From assembly GCF_003073045.1 (NCBI RefSeq), contig NC_037591.1, positions 41,863,883 through 41,927,882 on the forward strand: DNA of 64,000 bases. Direction: 5' to 3'. Positions 24,371 through 37,430 of this stretch are shown in pieces. The notes below the pieces were generated by a model that was given only the letters and a program-made list of their open reading frames with translations, was not told the DNA's origin and did not search any database. A program made the position numbers and the translations under genes. The first letter of the stretch is position 1. Each line of letters opens with the position of its first letter. This stretch comes from Pomacea canaliculata. Taxonomy: Eukaryota; Mollusca; Gastropoda; Architaenioglossa; Ampullariidae.

Positions 24371-25250
24371 AATCTTCTAATTGTTTCAAATTAATTTGCT
24401 ATCATCAGTGCTTAACGGTTGACACCTTTTCGAAAACATCTTGCTATATATATACAAAGTTCATGAAAAGTTACTGGTATTCATAAATCCATGTTGGAGA
24501 TTACGGTAGTGAAGTGAAGAAATCGTTTGCTGTAGCTTCATCACTGTAGTGAGAGATTCTTGGTTCAAATTTCCTATCAGAACACTTTTTTCAATTCTGG
24601 TAGGTCTGGGCATTGGCAATTTTCTGCAGGTACTCCTGTTTCTCTTCCCTTCCTTTCATCTAGATTGAGGCACATTTCCACGAAGACAAACAGCCAACTA
24701 CTATTATGTATTAATTTCCCATCCGTTTATTTATCATGGATGCAGTCACAGCGATGAAGGAAAGAGATAACAAACAGTTGCTTCCCTTGCACTGAGAGAT
24801 GGTTATTATGATTATTGAAGGGGTCTCGTCACCAACCGGGTGTGTTAGGCCGAATCAGAACTTGCTGTACGGGGACTTGGAAAGTGTAAGATATTCGAGG
24901 ATGTTTATACGAGGAGGATTATGTGCGGATGATTATCCAATGAAGAGTAGTTGTAGTTAGCGTCTCTGCGACATCATCCAAACAGTGAGTTGAACTATTT
25001 TGCTGAACAGTTGGAGAAACTTGGGTCTAATTGAAAGGAACTTGAGAATGGTTAGAAGTTATTCCTTACATTAGTGTGATATTTATGGTTCATAATCTTG
25101 TTTATGTATAAGTGTTCAGTTGTGGAAATTAAGTTACCTGTCCCCTCTACAATAATTACAAGCTGCCACCAAGTAGAGGAGTAAACGTAAATATTTGTGG
25201 TGTGTTATAGGACGTGTGTGACGGAGTGTGTTGACAGTGCACTCAGTAAC
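24371..25250. other. Intergenic sequence without a gene
   Basis: This lies between the spacer and the 3' end of copy 4. I see no convincing open frame and no repeat family I can name. Short tatatata stretches occur near 24445. Confidence 0.35.
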
Positions 25251-25310
25251 CCTGTGACGTTGTCGTGTATCCGTTCCTGAGTTACAAAAGTCACAGAAGA
25301 GCAGTTTGTT

Positions 25311-25601
25311 TTTTCTGGAATTTATTTTGTCGCTGAATTTCTGGAGCAAACAGAGAAATCTAGAAATCGAATTAAAAAAAAAAACATTTAAATGCATAGA
25401 AATACAATCAATTTAGAGACACCTTTGAACTCGGTGATCTTATACTCGTGCGATGACTTCCTATTATTCATTGACATCCCAGAATCGGACAGTAGGCAGA
25501 CGCTCCCTGTTGTTGATACTATTTGGTACATCCAGCATCCAATAGTCTTTGTAGCAGGTGACATTAGTCCGCTTGTATTCTGAAAAGGTTCGTCCATCTA
25601 C
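25311..25601 (-). other. Probable terminal exon and polyA signal, copy 4
   Basis: This is the conserved last-exon block with AATAAA at 25321-25326 (complement). In this copy a frame stays open across most of it (KVDGRTFSEYKRTNVTCY..., ending ...RFWDVNE). The same frame is interrupted or shortened in copies 1, 2, 3 and 9, so I read the block as mainly 3' UTR. A coding use in this copy alone cannot be excluded. Confidence 0.45.
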
Positions 25602-26492
25602 CTTGTGGCGTGAGAACATTTGGTGTAATTGTCATTTAAAGTGTGACATTTGCACTTAGTTCTAATATAAAGATAACTATTTAAATCTTGTCAACCGATT
25701 TCTCAAGACTGCAAATTAAAGATTTAACGATGTAAGCAATGCAGAGAATCTGTTTAAAATAAAGGTTGAGTGGAAGTAATATTTTCTACAAAGCGTTTCT
25801 AATGTCTTAATGTTCTTATGTCCGGAGATGTTTTTGCTCAAATTAAATAGTTTAACTGTTGCACCTGTTTGTTTGTTTGCTTGTATGTTAGTAGGTTGGT
25901 CGTTTTGTTTTCACCTCATCAGTGGCAGGCATTGAATTATGGCTAGTGTTCTTTGGCTACTGTAGTATGAGAAACACGTTAATAGTCATGCTATGAGAAA
26001 AAAGCAAAACCTGATTTTTTTCCGTTTTCAGTGCATTTGTTAAGATTTGAACACCTCCGTGCTGCTGGACTATGTCACCTATAAACGACCATTGGACCAA
26101 CCAACGGGACACAAGTCCCACCACTGACCGTGTTCTGGGATTACATGGGCAACTACACAATAGAATGTGCCAGTGCCATGTACAAGACTTCAGATAGTAC
26201 CAGACAATCTGCAACTAGAGGGCAGCAGTTGTACCCACCCACAACAGACGAGATTGTACCAGTTCTTTCGCCTACTTCTACTTTTTTTATTTGTTTACTA
26301 CGATGAAGGCGTTCGCATTTGACACTACATTATGAGTCAGACACATGTTCTCAAAGTCTCTCTGGCTGGACTTTTAACTATGTAAGCCATACTAATACAA
26401 CATACTAGCTACTCAAATCTTAATACATTTCTTTTATTTTTCCTTCATATATTTCGCCGTTATACTTATAAATATTCTTAATATTACCTCTG

Positions 26493-29040
26493 TCATTCAA
26501 TAGCAATTGGCTGGCAAATACGCTCGGTCATTTTTCCTGCAAAATTAAACAAAAAATCACTGGCGTTCGAAGTAAGAAAGGATGTTGATGTGAGTAAGGT
26601 TTCTACTATCTGTACATGCGCACCCCAACCATCATCACCATAAAAACAAACTGAGAACTGTCAGGTCAGTGGCTTATCTGTGTACATGTCTAGAGGTGTT
26701 GGATGGCTGCAACATGTAACAACGGTTCCCACAGTGACTGAGGTGAGCCGCAGCGTGCAATGGTAGGTCAGCTCACTCTTGCTTACTTTCACCAGCCACC
26801 TCCTTCCTTTCCTGGCCTCCCTCCACAATCGTTTATAGTGTGTGGTCAGTCACGTGTGTGTGGTCATCACATGTGTGTGTGTCAGTGTGTGTGGGTCACA
26901 CGTGTGTGTGGTCAGTCACGTGGTGTGTGGACAGTCACATTTCAAACCCAAAACGTTTATGGCAAAAAAGGAGCCATCAGGGAGGTGATTGTGACTATTG
27001 ATAGTTACGATCACATGTTGCAGACTAGAAGTCTTTCACTAATAGAATACAACGAATACTACTATGAAGGTTGCAACTTGGAAACAAAGCCTATTAAGCA
27101 TGTTTTTTTCTATTGTCGCTGTTGTTATAAGTTGCAACTGATATAGTTGTACATGGTGACTCCCAGTTATACGAATTTATAATCCAATGGGAATATTTTC
27201 CGTTTAATGTGCTTGTCTAAAACCATCCAGGAGACGATGATCTGTGTCTCTACAAAGTCTAGAGTTGTGTCGGAGATAAAGAGCGAGAGGACTATGGCGG
27301 ATACACAATCACATAAACAGGGGCATCATACAGACACAGGCAATAGACAGTGAGGGACATTTGTGTAAAACGATGGAAAATAGACCTACTGTAAGACATA
27401 AGATATTTGCGACAAACTCTACAAACTTATACTTGTTACAAAAGTTAAAATTTTTGTCTTTTTTACTTGTTGTTGGTTTGCCACTGTGTTTTCGTCAAGC
27501 TGTCATTACTTCTTTATCTTTTATGTCAAGCCTTGAAAATACGCATGTTTAAAATATAAGACTATAGTTAAAAATTATACAGGTGTACATGTTACAGACA
27601 CCAGAAACCACCAGCTGTAGCGAGAAAGTGTGAGTTAGGTGTAAGGTGAGGTGTAAAAGCTGTGGTGACAAGAAGACACGTCAGCACGTGTGTCACAAAC
27701 TTACTTTGGACGCATTCACGATATATAGCTAAGCAACAAGGTAAGTGTTCGCATGACTCGTCGATCTCGGCGCACTGAAACCGAACCAAACACATCATTA
27801 GTTAAAGTCGGTGATGAAGACAATAAAGTGTTGCACAATGAGAGCTACACCCTGCCTAGAGGATTGCTTGTCTAGAACAGACTCTAAAGTGTTTCACTCT
27901 TATTGTAACAACCTTCATGATTAATCTTGATTAATTTTGTCTTTTTATATCCCTCGTGTTGAAATTGTCATGTCTACCAAGGAAACTGTCCTTCCTAATA
28001 ATAAACTAAAATCTCAACGATGCATATGTTGAACCACAATCTACATACACTAGCTCACAGTGAAGAAGATCAGACGTGCTGACATCCAAGGATCTGTACC
28101 TGCCATAAGGGAGTCACATCAGCCATCTACAAGTGAAATAGTGGAGCTGCTGAAAAATACGAGTGACTGGTGCCAAACTGACCTTCTAGTCACACTGTAA
28201 GTTTTTACCAAATACTAACACAAACTTGGGATGTCCACAAGTTGTCTATCAAAGTCTGTGTTTTTTTTTTTTTCTATTTGTCAGATGAAGTGACCTTGCC
28301 GGCTTCAGTGAATTTTGGCAAATTACACACCAGTAACAGTGATAATGGTGTTCACGGATACAAAGCATACATGTGAGTGAAAGTCGGGATGTTTCTCCGG
28401 TTACTGCGGTTTGGGATCAGACTTTGCTTTCCATGTACTTATTTCTCAGTTCACTGCCCGCTGCAAGCGAGGCTCTGGATTTCTCGCGGTCTTCACTGTA
28501 GGGAGGATGTTTGACATGAAGCTGGCCACAATGGCTAACACCACATTCTTGTGGCATCTTCGTGTTTTAGCGACACCAGGCCTTTACACCAGACATCAGC
28601 AGCGATAGCAATCAGTGTTCTTCGCATCACTCGCCTGTTTGTAATGTCCTCCACCACTGCGCATGCGTGTCAGATTCTCCCAGTCGCCCACCGGAAGAGG
28701 AAGTACTCCGTGCGAAACATTTTGTGTTTTACGATTATGTATACTTTCTTACTTCGAAGTTTGAAACCTTTTTTGAAATGATTTCTACAGAGACTGCTTT
28801 AGAAGACATAACAACATTAGAGTATTTAATATACTTTGTAAAGCCTGTTGCTGTATCTTAATAACTGTAGTAGAAACTACAGAGTATCATCATATCTAGC
28901 TATCAAGAATCTTCTAGAAATGTACTTACCTCCCTTTGAGCCAGACGGTGATGTTGGTGGTGGTAGATGTCTCTGGCTTCCAGTGTTATGAAAAGCAGCA
29001 AGCAGACTACAGCTAGGTACAACCGTGTTTGTTTAGTCAT
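26493..29040 (-). CDS. Secreted ICK-like cysteine-rich peptide, copy 4
   Basis: Exon 1 (28930-29040, 37 codons) starts MTKQTRLYLAVV, has signal core LLLFITLEA, then a His-rich run ending HHRLAQRE, in phase 0 at a consensus gtaagt donor. Exon 2 (27705-27774) gives C-6-C-4-CC-6-C. Exon 3 (26488-26536) adds one cysteine and contains the stop at 26493, only five bases before the gtaata. A splice there would lie less than 50 nt past the stop and should not trigger nonsense-mediated decay. All phases fit. This is one of the cleanest copies. Confidence 0.8.
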
Positions 29041-29274
29041 CGTGATTGGAAGACCGCTTGGTTTAAATATCTCTTTAGAAAAAAAAATCACATTACATTA
29101 TTTTAATCTGATCAGCATTCATCAACGTTAATTACTCCTTGGAAAATATGGAAAAGAACTTTTACCTAGTATGGAAAACTGTCATTCAGTCAAATTTTCA
29201 GTGAAACGGATGGTTCAAAGTAAAAAATATAAAATATATCAGTAAATAAATAAACCTAATAACACTAGTACCAT

Positions 29275-29475
29275 TGCACTCACATACAACGAGTTAAGCA
29301 AGAAACACACACAACTGTGCTTTTGTCTACTTGCGTTTAAAGCCAGTAACGGCGATGTTAACCTCGACAGACGTCGTCGTTAGGTTGTCACTGTCTGTGG
29401 TGTGGGGAAGACAACTGTTAGTAACGACGTCGCTAATCACGTGACGTCAACGTGAAGCTCAGTTATCTTGCGCTG
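29275..29475 (-). promoter_or_regulatory. Upstream block with E-box/CRE core, copy 4
   Basis: The conserved block with core CACGTGACGTCA at 29438-29449 and the gtatgtgagtg donor at its downstream end. The far-upstream part (the gttattaaagaataaatg side) is not present in this unit. Confidence 0.6.
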
Positions 29476-31060
29476 TCTCCCTGACGAATACACTACTTTT
29501 GTTTTTGAACATTTGCCTACAAACTTCGTGATCTTTGAAAAAGGTCAAAATGTACAGGACGGTTGTAGTGTGTAATTAGCTGATGATCGAGTTCAAATTC
29601 TTGCCGTGGCCTTCACACCATTAATGTGTTTCTATACAATCCTGACTTTATTGTTCTTATCCTCTCTCTGTGCGGTGTGATGTTTGAATTTGTGCGTGTC
29701 GAGATTGACAGCGGGAACTGTTGACACATATTTTATTTAATATAGTAATTGCTGCCCTAGTAGTTTTTTTTAAAGAACAACGCATAAAAGAAATTATTCA
29801 GCTTGTGTGCCCTTGTCTTCTATTTCTATTACAATTTTATATCCCTCATCATCTCTTTTATTTCCAATTTTAAAACTATTTTAACATGCTTAAATATATT
29901 TAAACTTCATTAAGAAAAGCCAATTTTTCAGTGTGTTTAGACATTAAGCTGCTGTGATTAAGACCATTACTACTATTAATTTATTCAATAAACTTTATTA
30001 TTTACTGCATTTATTAACACTGTTGAATACACATTCTCACCAAACTTTTGATACTCTTTAATAAATCTATAAGTTGCCATTCACCCACTTCTTCGTACCA
30101 ACAGAAATATAAATAAATGTGTGAGAAATACCAAAACGGTTCCTTGTAAGATTCCAACGGTTGAATCCGTACTGACAACTACAAATACTATTTTATTATT
30201 CGGATTCTTACAAATATATCTACTTTACCCTGTTGATACCCTAAGCTTTACCTGTGGACCATACGGGTACTGACAAACTATTATTTGCTACAAAAAAACT
30301 TCTTCAGGCCGCACTCACTGAAAACAAATCCCTACACTGTATTTTATTGCAATAATTATGTATCAATCGCGCTCCTGACATGAATAGTTAGGTCACGTGA
30401 TGTTCCTCTATAAACCTTTCTCAGTGATGAGACTGTAGTATATTCTATATTATATTTATCATGAAGTATGCTAGTTAACACGACATCCTCATGTCCCTAC
30501 AAGAGAGGGGCCTGTGTTGGCCAACAATTTCGTTCACGAGTCAGAACTCAGTAAGGGGAGTGTACTGCTGCTGTCAGAGCATTTATCTGAGTAGTTGTTC
30601 CCCTTTGACTATAACAAGTGACTGTAGGAGTAATTCTTTTTTATTTACTATGTATTCCAGCTGAGAAAGAGGTTGAGTAGTTTCTGTGTATATCTTGTTT
30701 GACTCTGTGGTGCTGCCCCTGACCAGACTTTTTAGAAGAGTGGAATGTCTTCACGTGAGAAACTGCTGTCTCAAAATTTTTTTGTGTAGTTTCTAATTGT
30801 TTGAATCTTTTTGTGTCTGGAAGTCTTTTAAAGTTTTTATGAGTTGGACTTTTTTTTCTTTATACAATTAAAATGCAGAATGGTAAGTAATAACTGTTGA
30901 TACATAAAATTTAAGTGATTGATAAAGACTATGTTTTTCTGAACATTTTATGTTCTGAATTTGTGAATCAAATAAAACCGTTGTTTTCATATCAAGTGTG
31001 TTTCGTCTTATATTTACTTAATTTTGCTCCAATCCTATTGTCTTTCTCATTTTTTTTTTT

Positions 31061-31850
31061 AGGCATCCTTAATTCACGCACCCAAACACACGCTCACTGA
31101 GAGAGAAAGAGAGAGAGACGTATACACACACAGAAGGCAGAATGTTTATAATAGTTTATCCCTCACAACATTTTTCAAATCTGAGTTTTTCTTTGCTTCT
31201 CCTGAAAACATTAACAAATGACCTTCCATGTTTTATCACATACATCACACATATATTACAGATGAGTTTGTATTTGCTTTATTTGCATTGTTATGTTAAA
31301 AACTCGTCGAGAAAAAAAAAACAATGCACTAATATGAAGAGGCTGTGTTTTTTGTGCTTTGTCTGCAGCTACCAAGATATTTTGCGACAGCCTGATATTC
31401 TTTAACGAGGGTTAGCCGAGCTCAGGGAAGCAGTTCGAGGCTTTTCACACACGTAATGAGCTGCTGATCACCTAGACGTCACCGATTTTGTCTTGAAGCA
31501 CGTCAACACCACGTTCGTCCTCAGTATGGAGATTCTCAGTTTCCTAAGTGCATTAAGCGCACTAAAGGCACATTAATATATTTCTCCAACTCCACAAAAC
31601 AGATACTTTATATTTTTAATTTTTTTTACCTACACTGTATGCCAAATGGTCTAAAACTAAACTAGGCGAGTATATTGCAGGCTATAATTCAAGTTTGAGT
31701 TTTCGCCTTCACTATTTTAATAAACTATCTTTAACCTTCATCAGTTAGCTTAAACGTTTCGCTGGGGCTTCAGGCAATAAGAGTGAACGGGTGGGTCTGG
31801 CTGAGATGGCGGCAGTCGCTGACTGGCTAATGAGACCGTGCAGTCTTATA
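31061..31850. other. Intergenic sequence without a gene
   Basis: Sequence between the spacer and the 3' end of copy 5. It begins with an AC/GA-rich simple stretch (about 31080-31135). A short plus-strand open frame at 31142-31405 has no recognisable features and no counterpart in other units, so it is not called. Confidence 0.35.
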
Positions 31851-31984
31851 TTCCATATCTTATATTTTGAGAATGTTTTATGTTTTACAATGTGTTTTCA
31901 AGTAGTGAGTAGTTTTGTATTTTATCAGGCACATTAGTGTCAGGCAAATTAGTGACAAAAGTTGAAGAAAACCAATTTGCTTTC

Positions 31985-32217
31985 AATGGAAGTTTTTATT
32001 GGTGAATTTCTTAAACAGACAGAACACTCGAGAAATACAGTCAAAACCTCTGAATGCATGAATGTACAATACATTTAGAAACACATTTGAACTCGGAGAT
32101 CTTACACTCGTGCGATGACGTCATATTATTTGTTGACATCCAGCATCCAACGGCCATTTGTAGCAGGCGACATCATTCACTTGTTATTTTAAGAAAGCCA
32201 GTCTATATATTCGTCTT
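31985..32217 (-). other. Probable terminal exon and polyA signal, copy 5
   Basis: The acceptor ttgttttcacgcag precedes a short last-exon block ending at AATAAA (31995-32000, complement). Joined to exon 3 in phase 1, it would give about nine residues and then a stop. Confidence 0.5.
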
Positions 32218-33114
32218 CTGCGTGAAAACAAAATGCAAGACTTTTGGTGTTATTGTCATTGAATAGATAGTCAAACAGATGACAAGAAGTGATTTCATTT
32301 GCACTAAGTTCTAAATTAAACAGAACTATTTATATCTTATGAACATACAGTTACCGATTTATCATGATTGCAATGTAAAAGGGTCACTGCTGTAAATAAT
32401 CCATTAAAACGTTTATAAACAAAGGTGAGTAGAAGCAATATTTTCTAAACAATGTCTCTAATGTCTTAATGTTCCCATATGACACAGGAGGGCTCACAAC
32501 AGTTACTCCTGGGCATAGGAATAATGAAAATTATTTTTGCTGTTATTATTTAGAAGCGCAATGTTTTCTGTCAAAGGAATAATTTATTCTTGCAACAGTT
32601 TGTTTGTTTATTTATGTTCACAACATCATTGGCAGGCAATGTCTTACGGCTAGTGTATGTTCTGAAGTCTACCCTGAGAGATGAACGTTGAGAACTCGAT
32701 TAAAAAAAAGATAGAAAGAAGTTTTATTCGTTTTCAGTGCAGTTGTTGAGATTTTGACACCTTCGTGCTGCTGTGCTCTGTCACCTATAAACGACCATTG
32801 GATCAACCAACGGGACACAAGACCCACCACTGACCGTTTTCTGGGATCACATGGGCAACCACACAATAGAATGTGCCAGTGCCATGTACAAGACTTCAGA
32901 TAGTACCAGACAATCGGCAACTAGAGGGCAGCAGTTGTACCCACCCACAACAGACGAGATTGTATCAGTTCTTTCTTCTGCTTTTATTTTTGTGTTTTCG
33001 CCGATGAAGGCACATTGACACTACATTATGAGTCAGACACATGTTCTCAAGTCTCTCTGGCTGAACTATTTTCAAATAACTAGGTAAAGCTTAGTACAAC
33101 ATAATTCTTAAATC

Positions 33115-36102
33115 TTAATACATTACTTTTATTATATATATTCCCAAATATTTATTTTTTATAAACGAACATGCATGGAAAGAGATATAAATATTACCTG
33201 TTATTATTATGCTTCGTGGAACGCAGAATTGAGCGGGATGTTCTGCAAAATTAACATAAAAAAATCACTGGTGCACAACGTCTGAAATCATGTTGATGTG
33301 AGTTAGTTGTCCACTATCTGTACATGCAGCACCATAGTAACACCTTCAAAACAAATCTTAGAACTGTCAGGTCAGTCGCTTTTCTCTGTTTATGTCTAGA
33401 GATGTTGGATGGCTGAAACAAAATGGGAGCCACCACGGAGGTGATTGTGACTATTGATAGTTACGAGTACATGTTGCAGGCAAGAAGTCAGAGCAGTTTT
33501 CGCATGAATATGGTCTCGTATGTCCGGTCCTTATTTCTGTTTCAGCAGGCAGAGAACATGTCTTTCACCCTTAGTACCTGGAAGCAAAGCCTGATAAGCA
33601 TGTTTTTTCTATTGTCACTGTTGTTTTAATTTGCAGATGCTATGGTTGTACAGAGTGACTGCCAGTTACTCGAAGCAACAATCTCATGGCGCTGTTGCCC
33701 GTCTACAAAGAAGTCTTGCACATTCGTACTTTGCTCTTACTGTTGTTGCTGACCAATGCTTTGTTCTTGTCTGTGCTTGTCTCTGTCCCTTGTGTATATG
33801 TTATCTACTTGATTGTAGACGATGACATCTGTCTGTACAAAGTCTATTACTTCAATGCCAGTGAATGCTAACTACATTCTTATAAAGTGGCTTGAACTAT
33901 CCTCTATATACAGTTGTTTTATATGTGACTAAACTATGTATGAATGTCATGATGAAGTAAATAAAGTTGGAATAGCAGATGCCACTATTGTTTATTGTGC
34001 TTGTCTAAAAGGATCCACGAGAAGATGATCTGTTCTACTGTGTCTCTACAAAGTCTAGAGTTGTGTTGGAGATAAAGAGCGAGAGGACTATGGCGGATAC
34101 ACAATCACATAAACAGGGGCATCATACAGACACAGGCAATAGACAGTGAGACATTTCAGTGTAAAACGATCCACAGTAGACTTGCTGTAAGACATAAAAC
34201 ATTTGCAACAAATCCTACAAATTTATACTTGAATATCCGAAACGGAAAACTGTGCGTCTCCTTTCATTAATTTTCTTTTTTTATCGTAATTTTGTCTTTG
34301 CTTTCTTGTCAAGTTGTCTTTTCTTCTTCGTCACTCATGTCAAGCTTTGAAAGTACTCATGTTAAAAAATTTTAACGATAGCTTTTTTATGAGGGCATAC
34401 ATCTGACAGACACCAGAAGCCAACAGCTGTGACGTGAAAGTGTGAGTTAGGTTGAAGGTGAGGTGTTAAGGTATCGTGACAAGAAGAGACTTCAGCAGGT
34501 GTGTCACCAAACTTACTAGCCCGTCGACGAAAAGACGCTATTCTCTGGCACATATCGTTTCGAGAGCTAAACACAGTCGGCTTACACCCTGTGTCGCTGC
34601 ACTGAAGCTAAACAAGACACGTGATCAGAAAAGCATTATAGCTAGCACACAAGCACGTCATCAAACTGTCATAATTAGCATCAAAAATACTTCATCACAT
34701 CGTCATCATCAAAACACTTCAAAGACTGTTATGAGTAGCAACAAAACACGTCATCAGACCGTCATAACTAGCACCAAAACACGTCATCAGACCGTCATAA
34801 CTAGCAACAAAACACGTCATCAGACCGTCATAACTAGCAGCAAAACACGTCATCACACCGTCATAACTAGCAACAAAACACGTCATCAGACCGTCATAAC
34901 TAGCAACAAAACACGTCATCAGACCGTCATAACTAGCAGGAAGCCTTTGCCAAGGTTTTCTTCCTTCCTACTTATCTTTTGGGCGGTCCGGTGGCTCTAG
35001 TGTTAGCGCCTGTCACTGACAGTGAGAGTTGTCTGTCCCTGGGTCACATCTCTACAACACCGTGACGTCAGTGACAGACTGTGTGTCAACGATTTTAAAT
35101 TGTTGTCTATTTTTCTCCATCTTTTCTCTCATTGGAATTACCCTAACTGTTCTTCACGCCTATGAAAGTCCACTCACACACCAATGGCATAATTGCCGGT
35201 AACCTCATCTCTCACGTGACCCACAATTTAGTCCATTGGCCTGGACGCTCCCAAGTTTATCCTCAGTAACTTTAATTACCTGTCATCTTACTGGCATACT
35301 TGAAACGTATAAACAATATACACAGGTGAACTACATATTGACGTAAGTTGACGTCACTGTATCCATTGTGTATAAATCTCTCTAATGACCATTAAAATCT
35401 TACTAGGTCCGGTGACTAAAAATCTCTCATCCCACAACACCATAGTGCGTCGTATCACAGCAACATTCTCCAGATGCCGGTGTGTAAGACAGTGTGTCAG
35501 CGATTAGTTTAAGTCTGTGATGAAGACCCCGCCTAGAGGAATGCTTCTCTTTATACGATTTTTGTAACAACCTTCATGATTTATCTTAATTAATTTTATC
35601 GTTTTGTATCAGTCTTGTGGAGACTGTCATGCTCACCAAGAAAACTGTCCTTTCTTCTAATCATAAACTCATTTCACACAACCGTAGCTAAAATCTTAAA
35701 GGTGCCTATGTTGAACCACAATGTACATAAACTACGTCATAGTAAGAACTTCAGACGTGCTAGCATGCGTGTCAGATTCTTCAAGTCGACCACCAGCAGA
35801 TGAAGAATTCCGTGAAAAACGTTTTACTTACTCCGAAGTTTGAAATTGTTTAACTGATTACACTAGAGACGGGTTTGTAGGGCATAGCAATGTTACATTG
35901 TTAAAGGTATTTTGTTTCATTATATCAAGCTAACCACGTGACAGTGATATTACATCTTTGTGTCTTTAATCAAGAACCTTGTAAGTATTGTCCTTACTAA
36001 ATTAGCTTGAGCCAGATGGTGATGGTGGATGTGTCTTGCATCCAAGGCCATGGCGAGCAGCAAGCAGACGACAGCTTGGTACAACCGTGTTTGTACAGTC
36101 AT
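33115..36102 (-). CDS. Secreted cysteine-rich peptide, four-cysteine form, copy 5
   Basis: Exon 1 (35998-36102, 35 codons) starts MTVQTRLYQAVV with signal core LLLAMALDA, then RHIHHHHLAQANL, in phase 0 at gtaagg. Exon 2 (34517-34601) has three cysteines spaced C-4-C-11-C and an Arg-rich end. Exon 3 (33198-33242) has one, 16 residues on. The peptide therefore has four cysteines and lacks the central CC pair, so it cannot form a classical cystine knot; a two-disulfide fold is likely. The end shown (33115) assumes exon 3 is not spliced further. With the gtaata donor used, the stop lies in the terminal exon at 32.2 kb. Intron 1 holds a SINE relic and a 33-bp minisatellite. Confidence 0.65.
34640..34945. 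repeat. 33-bp minisatellite before exon 2, copy 5
   Basis: Head-to-tail units of 33 bp contain, in the gene's direction, tatgacggtctgatgacgtg followed by ttttgttgctag. Each unit ends in a pyrimidine-rich CTAG that looks like a splice acceptor. The array lies directly upstream of the true acceptor of exon 2. As 33 is divisible by three, the array stays open in several frames on both strands. Confidence 0.95.
34980..35090. repeat. tRNA-derived SINE-like relic, intron 1 of copy 5
   Basis: The stretch ggtccggtggctctagtgtt, then ctgtccctgggtcacatctc, resembles the A and B boxes of a tRNA-related SINE head. The same piece is in the same place in copies 6 (40410-40510), 7 (46540-46640), 8 (53640-53735, other strand) and 9 (59940-60030, other strand). 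It therefore inserted before those copies split. Confidence 0.6.
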
Positions 36103-36399
36103 CGTGATTGGTAGACCACTTAGTTTCGGAGCTCTTTAGGAAAAATACAATGATACTACATATTTGTACGTTGTCATTACATGTCAAGCTTTAACAAGCT
36201 CTGCAAAGTGTGAAAAAAAATGTATCTTGTATAACAAACTGTTGTTTTGTCAAACAGTTGCGAGCCTTTTATGGAAATGGCGGGTTAGAAGAACAAAATA
36301 AAAAAATATGTAAATAAATAACTTTAATAATTATTATACTTGTGTTAGCCACATCATAAGAAGTGTAAGCAGTGAGATTATTTGTGTGCTAGTGCATCA

Positions 36400-36612
36400 C
36401 GACACTCACATACAACGAGTTAAGCAAGAAACACACACAACTGTGCTTTTGTCTACTTGCGTTTAAAGTCAGTAACGGCGATGTTAACCTCGACAGACGT
36501 CGTCGTTAGGTTGTCACTGTCTGTAGTGTAATGAAGACAACTGGGAAAAAAAACAAGTCGCTAGTCACGTGACGTCAGCGCCAAGCGTCAGTTATCTTGC
36601 GTTGTCGACGTC
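36400..36612 (-). promoter_or_regulatory. Upstream block with E-box/CRE core, copy 5
   Basis: The conserved block with core CACGTGACGTCA at 36566-36577. It stops abruptly at about 36612, where it joins an isolated exon-3 fragment of the opposite orientation. Confidence 0.6.
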
Positions 36613-36638
36613 AGTGATTTGTTCTTTTAATTTTGAAG

Positions 36639-36686
36639 TCAGGCAGGTTAAAATCTGTACTGGAAGGACCTGGCACCATATCAAAG
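36639..36686 (+). pseudogene. Isolated exon-3 fragment of a peptide gene
   Basis: A 48-bp plus-strand piece closely matches exon 3 of copy 10, including the following gtaaca and part of the next intron (to about 36760). No exon 1 or exon 2 accompanies it. It is a fossil fragment joined to the upstream block of copy 5 by rearrangement. Confidence 0.75.
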
Positions 36687-36759
36687 GTAACAATTACTAA
36701 TATTTCTTTCTACACTTGTTTGTATATATAGATAAATCTGACAAAATAAGTCTTAAGTC

Positions 36760-37000
36760 GCGCGGAACAGTTTTGTGCTCGAGGCCCCGAAAGGTGCTAG
36801 GGGTCAGTTTTGTGCAGTTTGACTTTTCTTTAAAAATGGATTCCTTGGTTTTTAAACTATCAGGAAAATACATTGCGATATTAAAATAAAAGTTAGAAAT
36901 TGACTTAAAATACGTTTTAATCGATGTACCCTACTGCGATCCGTACCCACTTCAGACCAAGTATCTTGTAAACTGTGTTGTTGTTTTCTCTGTCTACGGA
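36760..37000. other. Sequence without a gene
   Basis: Single-copy-looking sequence between the exon-3 fragment and the 3' flank of copy 6. No open frame or repeat is recognised. Confidence 0.3.
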
Positions 37001-37139
37001 GGTTTGTCATACAACCAGCCTCTCAAATAAATTTTGCGATTTTTTTATGTTTTACAGTATGCGCTCCAGTGCTGAGTAATTTTCTATTTTGTCAGACACA
37101 TACCCATCAGTGACAAAAGTCACATAAGTCCAGTTTTCT

Positions 37140-37430
37140 TTCAGTGGAATTTATTTTTTCGTTTAATTTCTTCAATAGAACAGAACACTTGATAAATACA
37201 GTGATAATACCTCAATGCACAGAAATACAATAAATTTAAAGACATCTTTGAACTCGGTGATCTTCTACGCGTGCGATTCGTTAACATCCCAGAATCGGAC
37301 AGCAGGCAGACGCACCCTGTTGTTGTTACTTATTTGGGTACATCAAGCATCCAATGGCCATTTGTAGCAGGCGACATTATTCACTTGTTATTCTGTAAAC
37401 TTCGACGATGACTTTTTGCGGCCCTCAATG
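37140..37430 (-). other. Probable terminal exon and polyA signal, copy 6
   Basis: The acceptor ttgctctcaaaccaacag precedes the conserved last-exon block, which ends at AATAAA (37150-37155, complement). Confidence 0.5.

Noticed and set aside
33631-33871. Hydrophobic plus-strand open frames in intron 2 of copy 5
   Set aside because: The homologous stretches in copies 6 and 7 do not keep the frame, and the sequence lies antisense in an intron.
34476-35000. Plus-strand open frame with TRHQTVITSNK repeats (also at 45963-46574)
   Set aside because: It is the 33-bp minisatellite read antisense to the peptide gene. The open frame follows from the repeat length being divisible by three.
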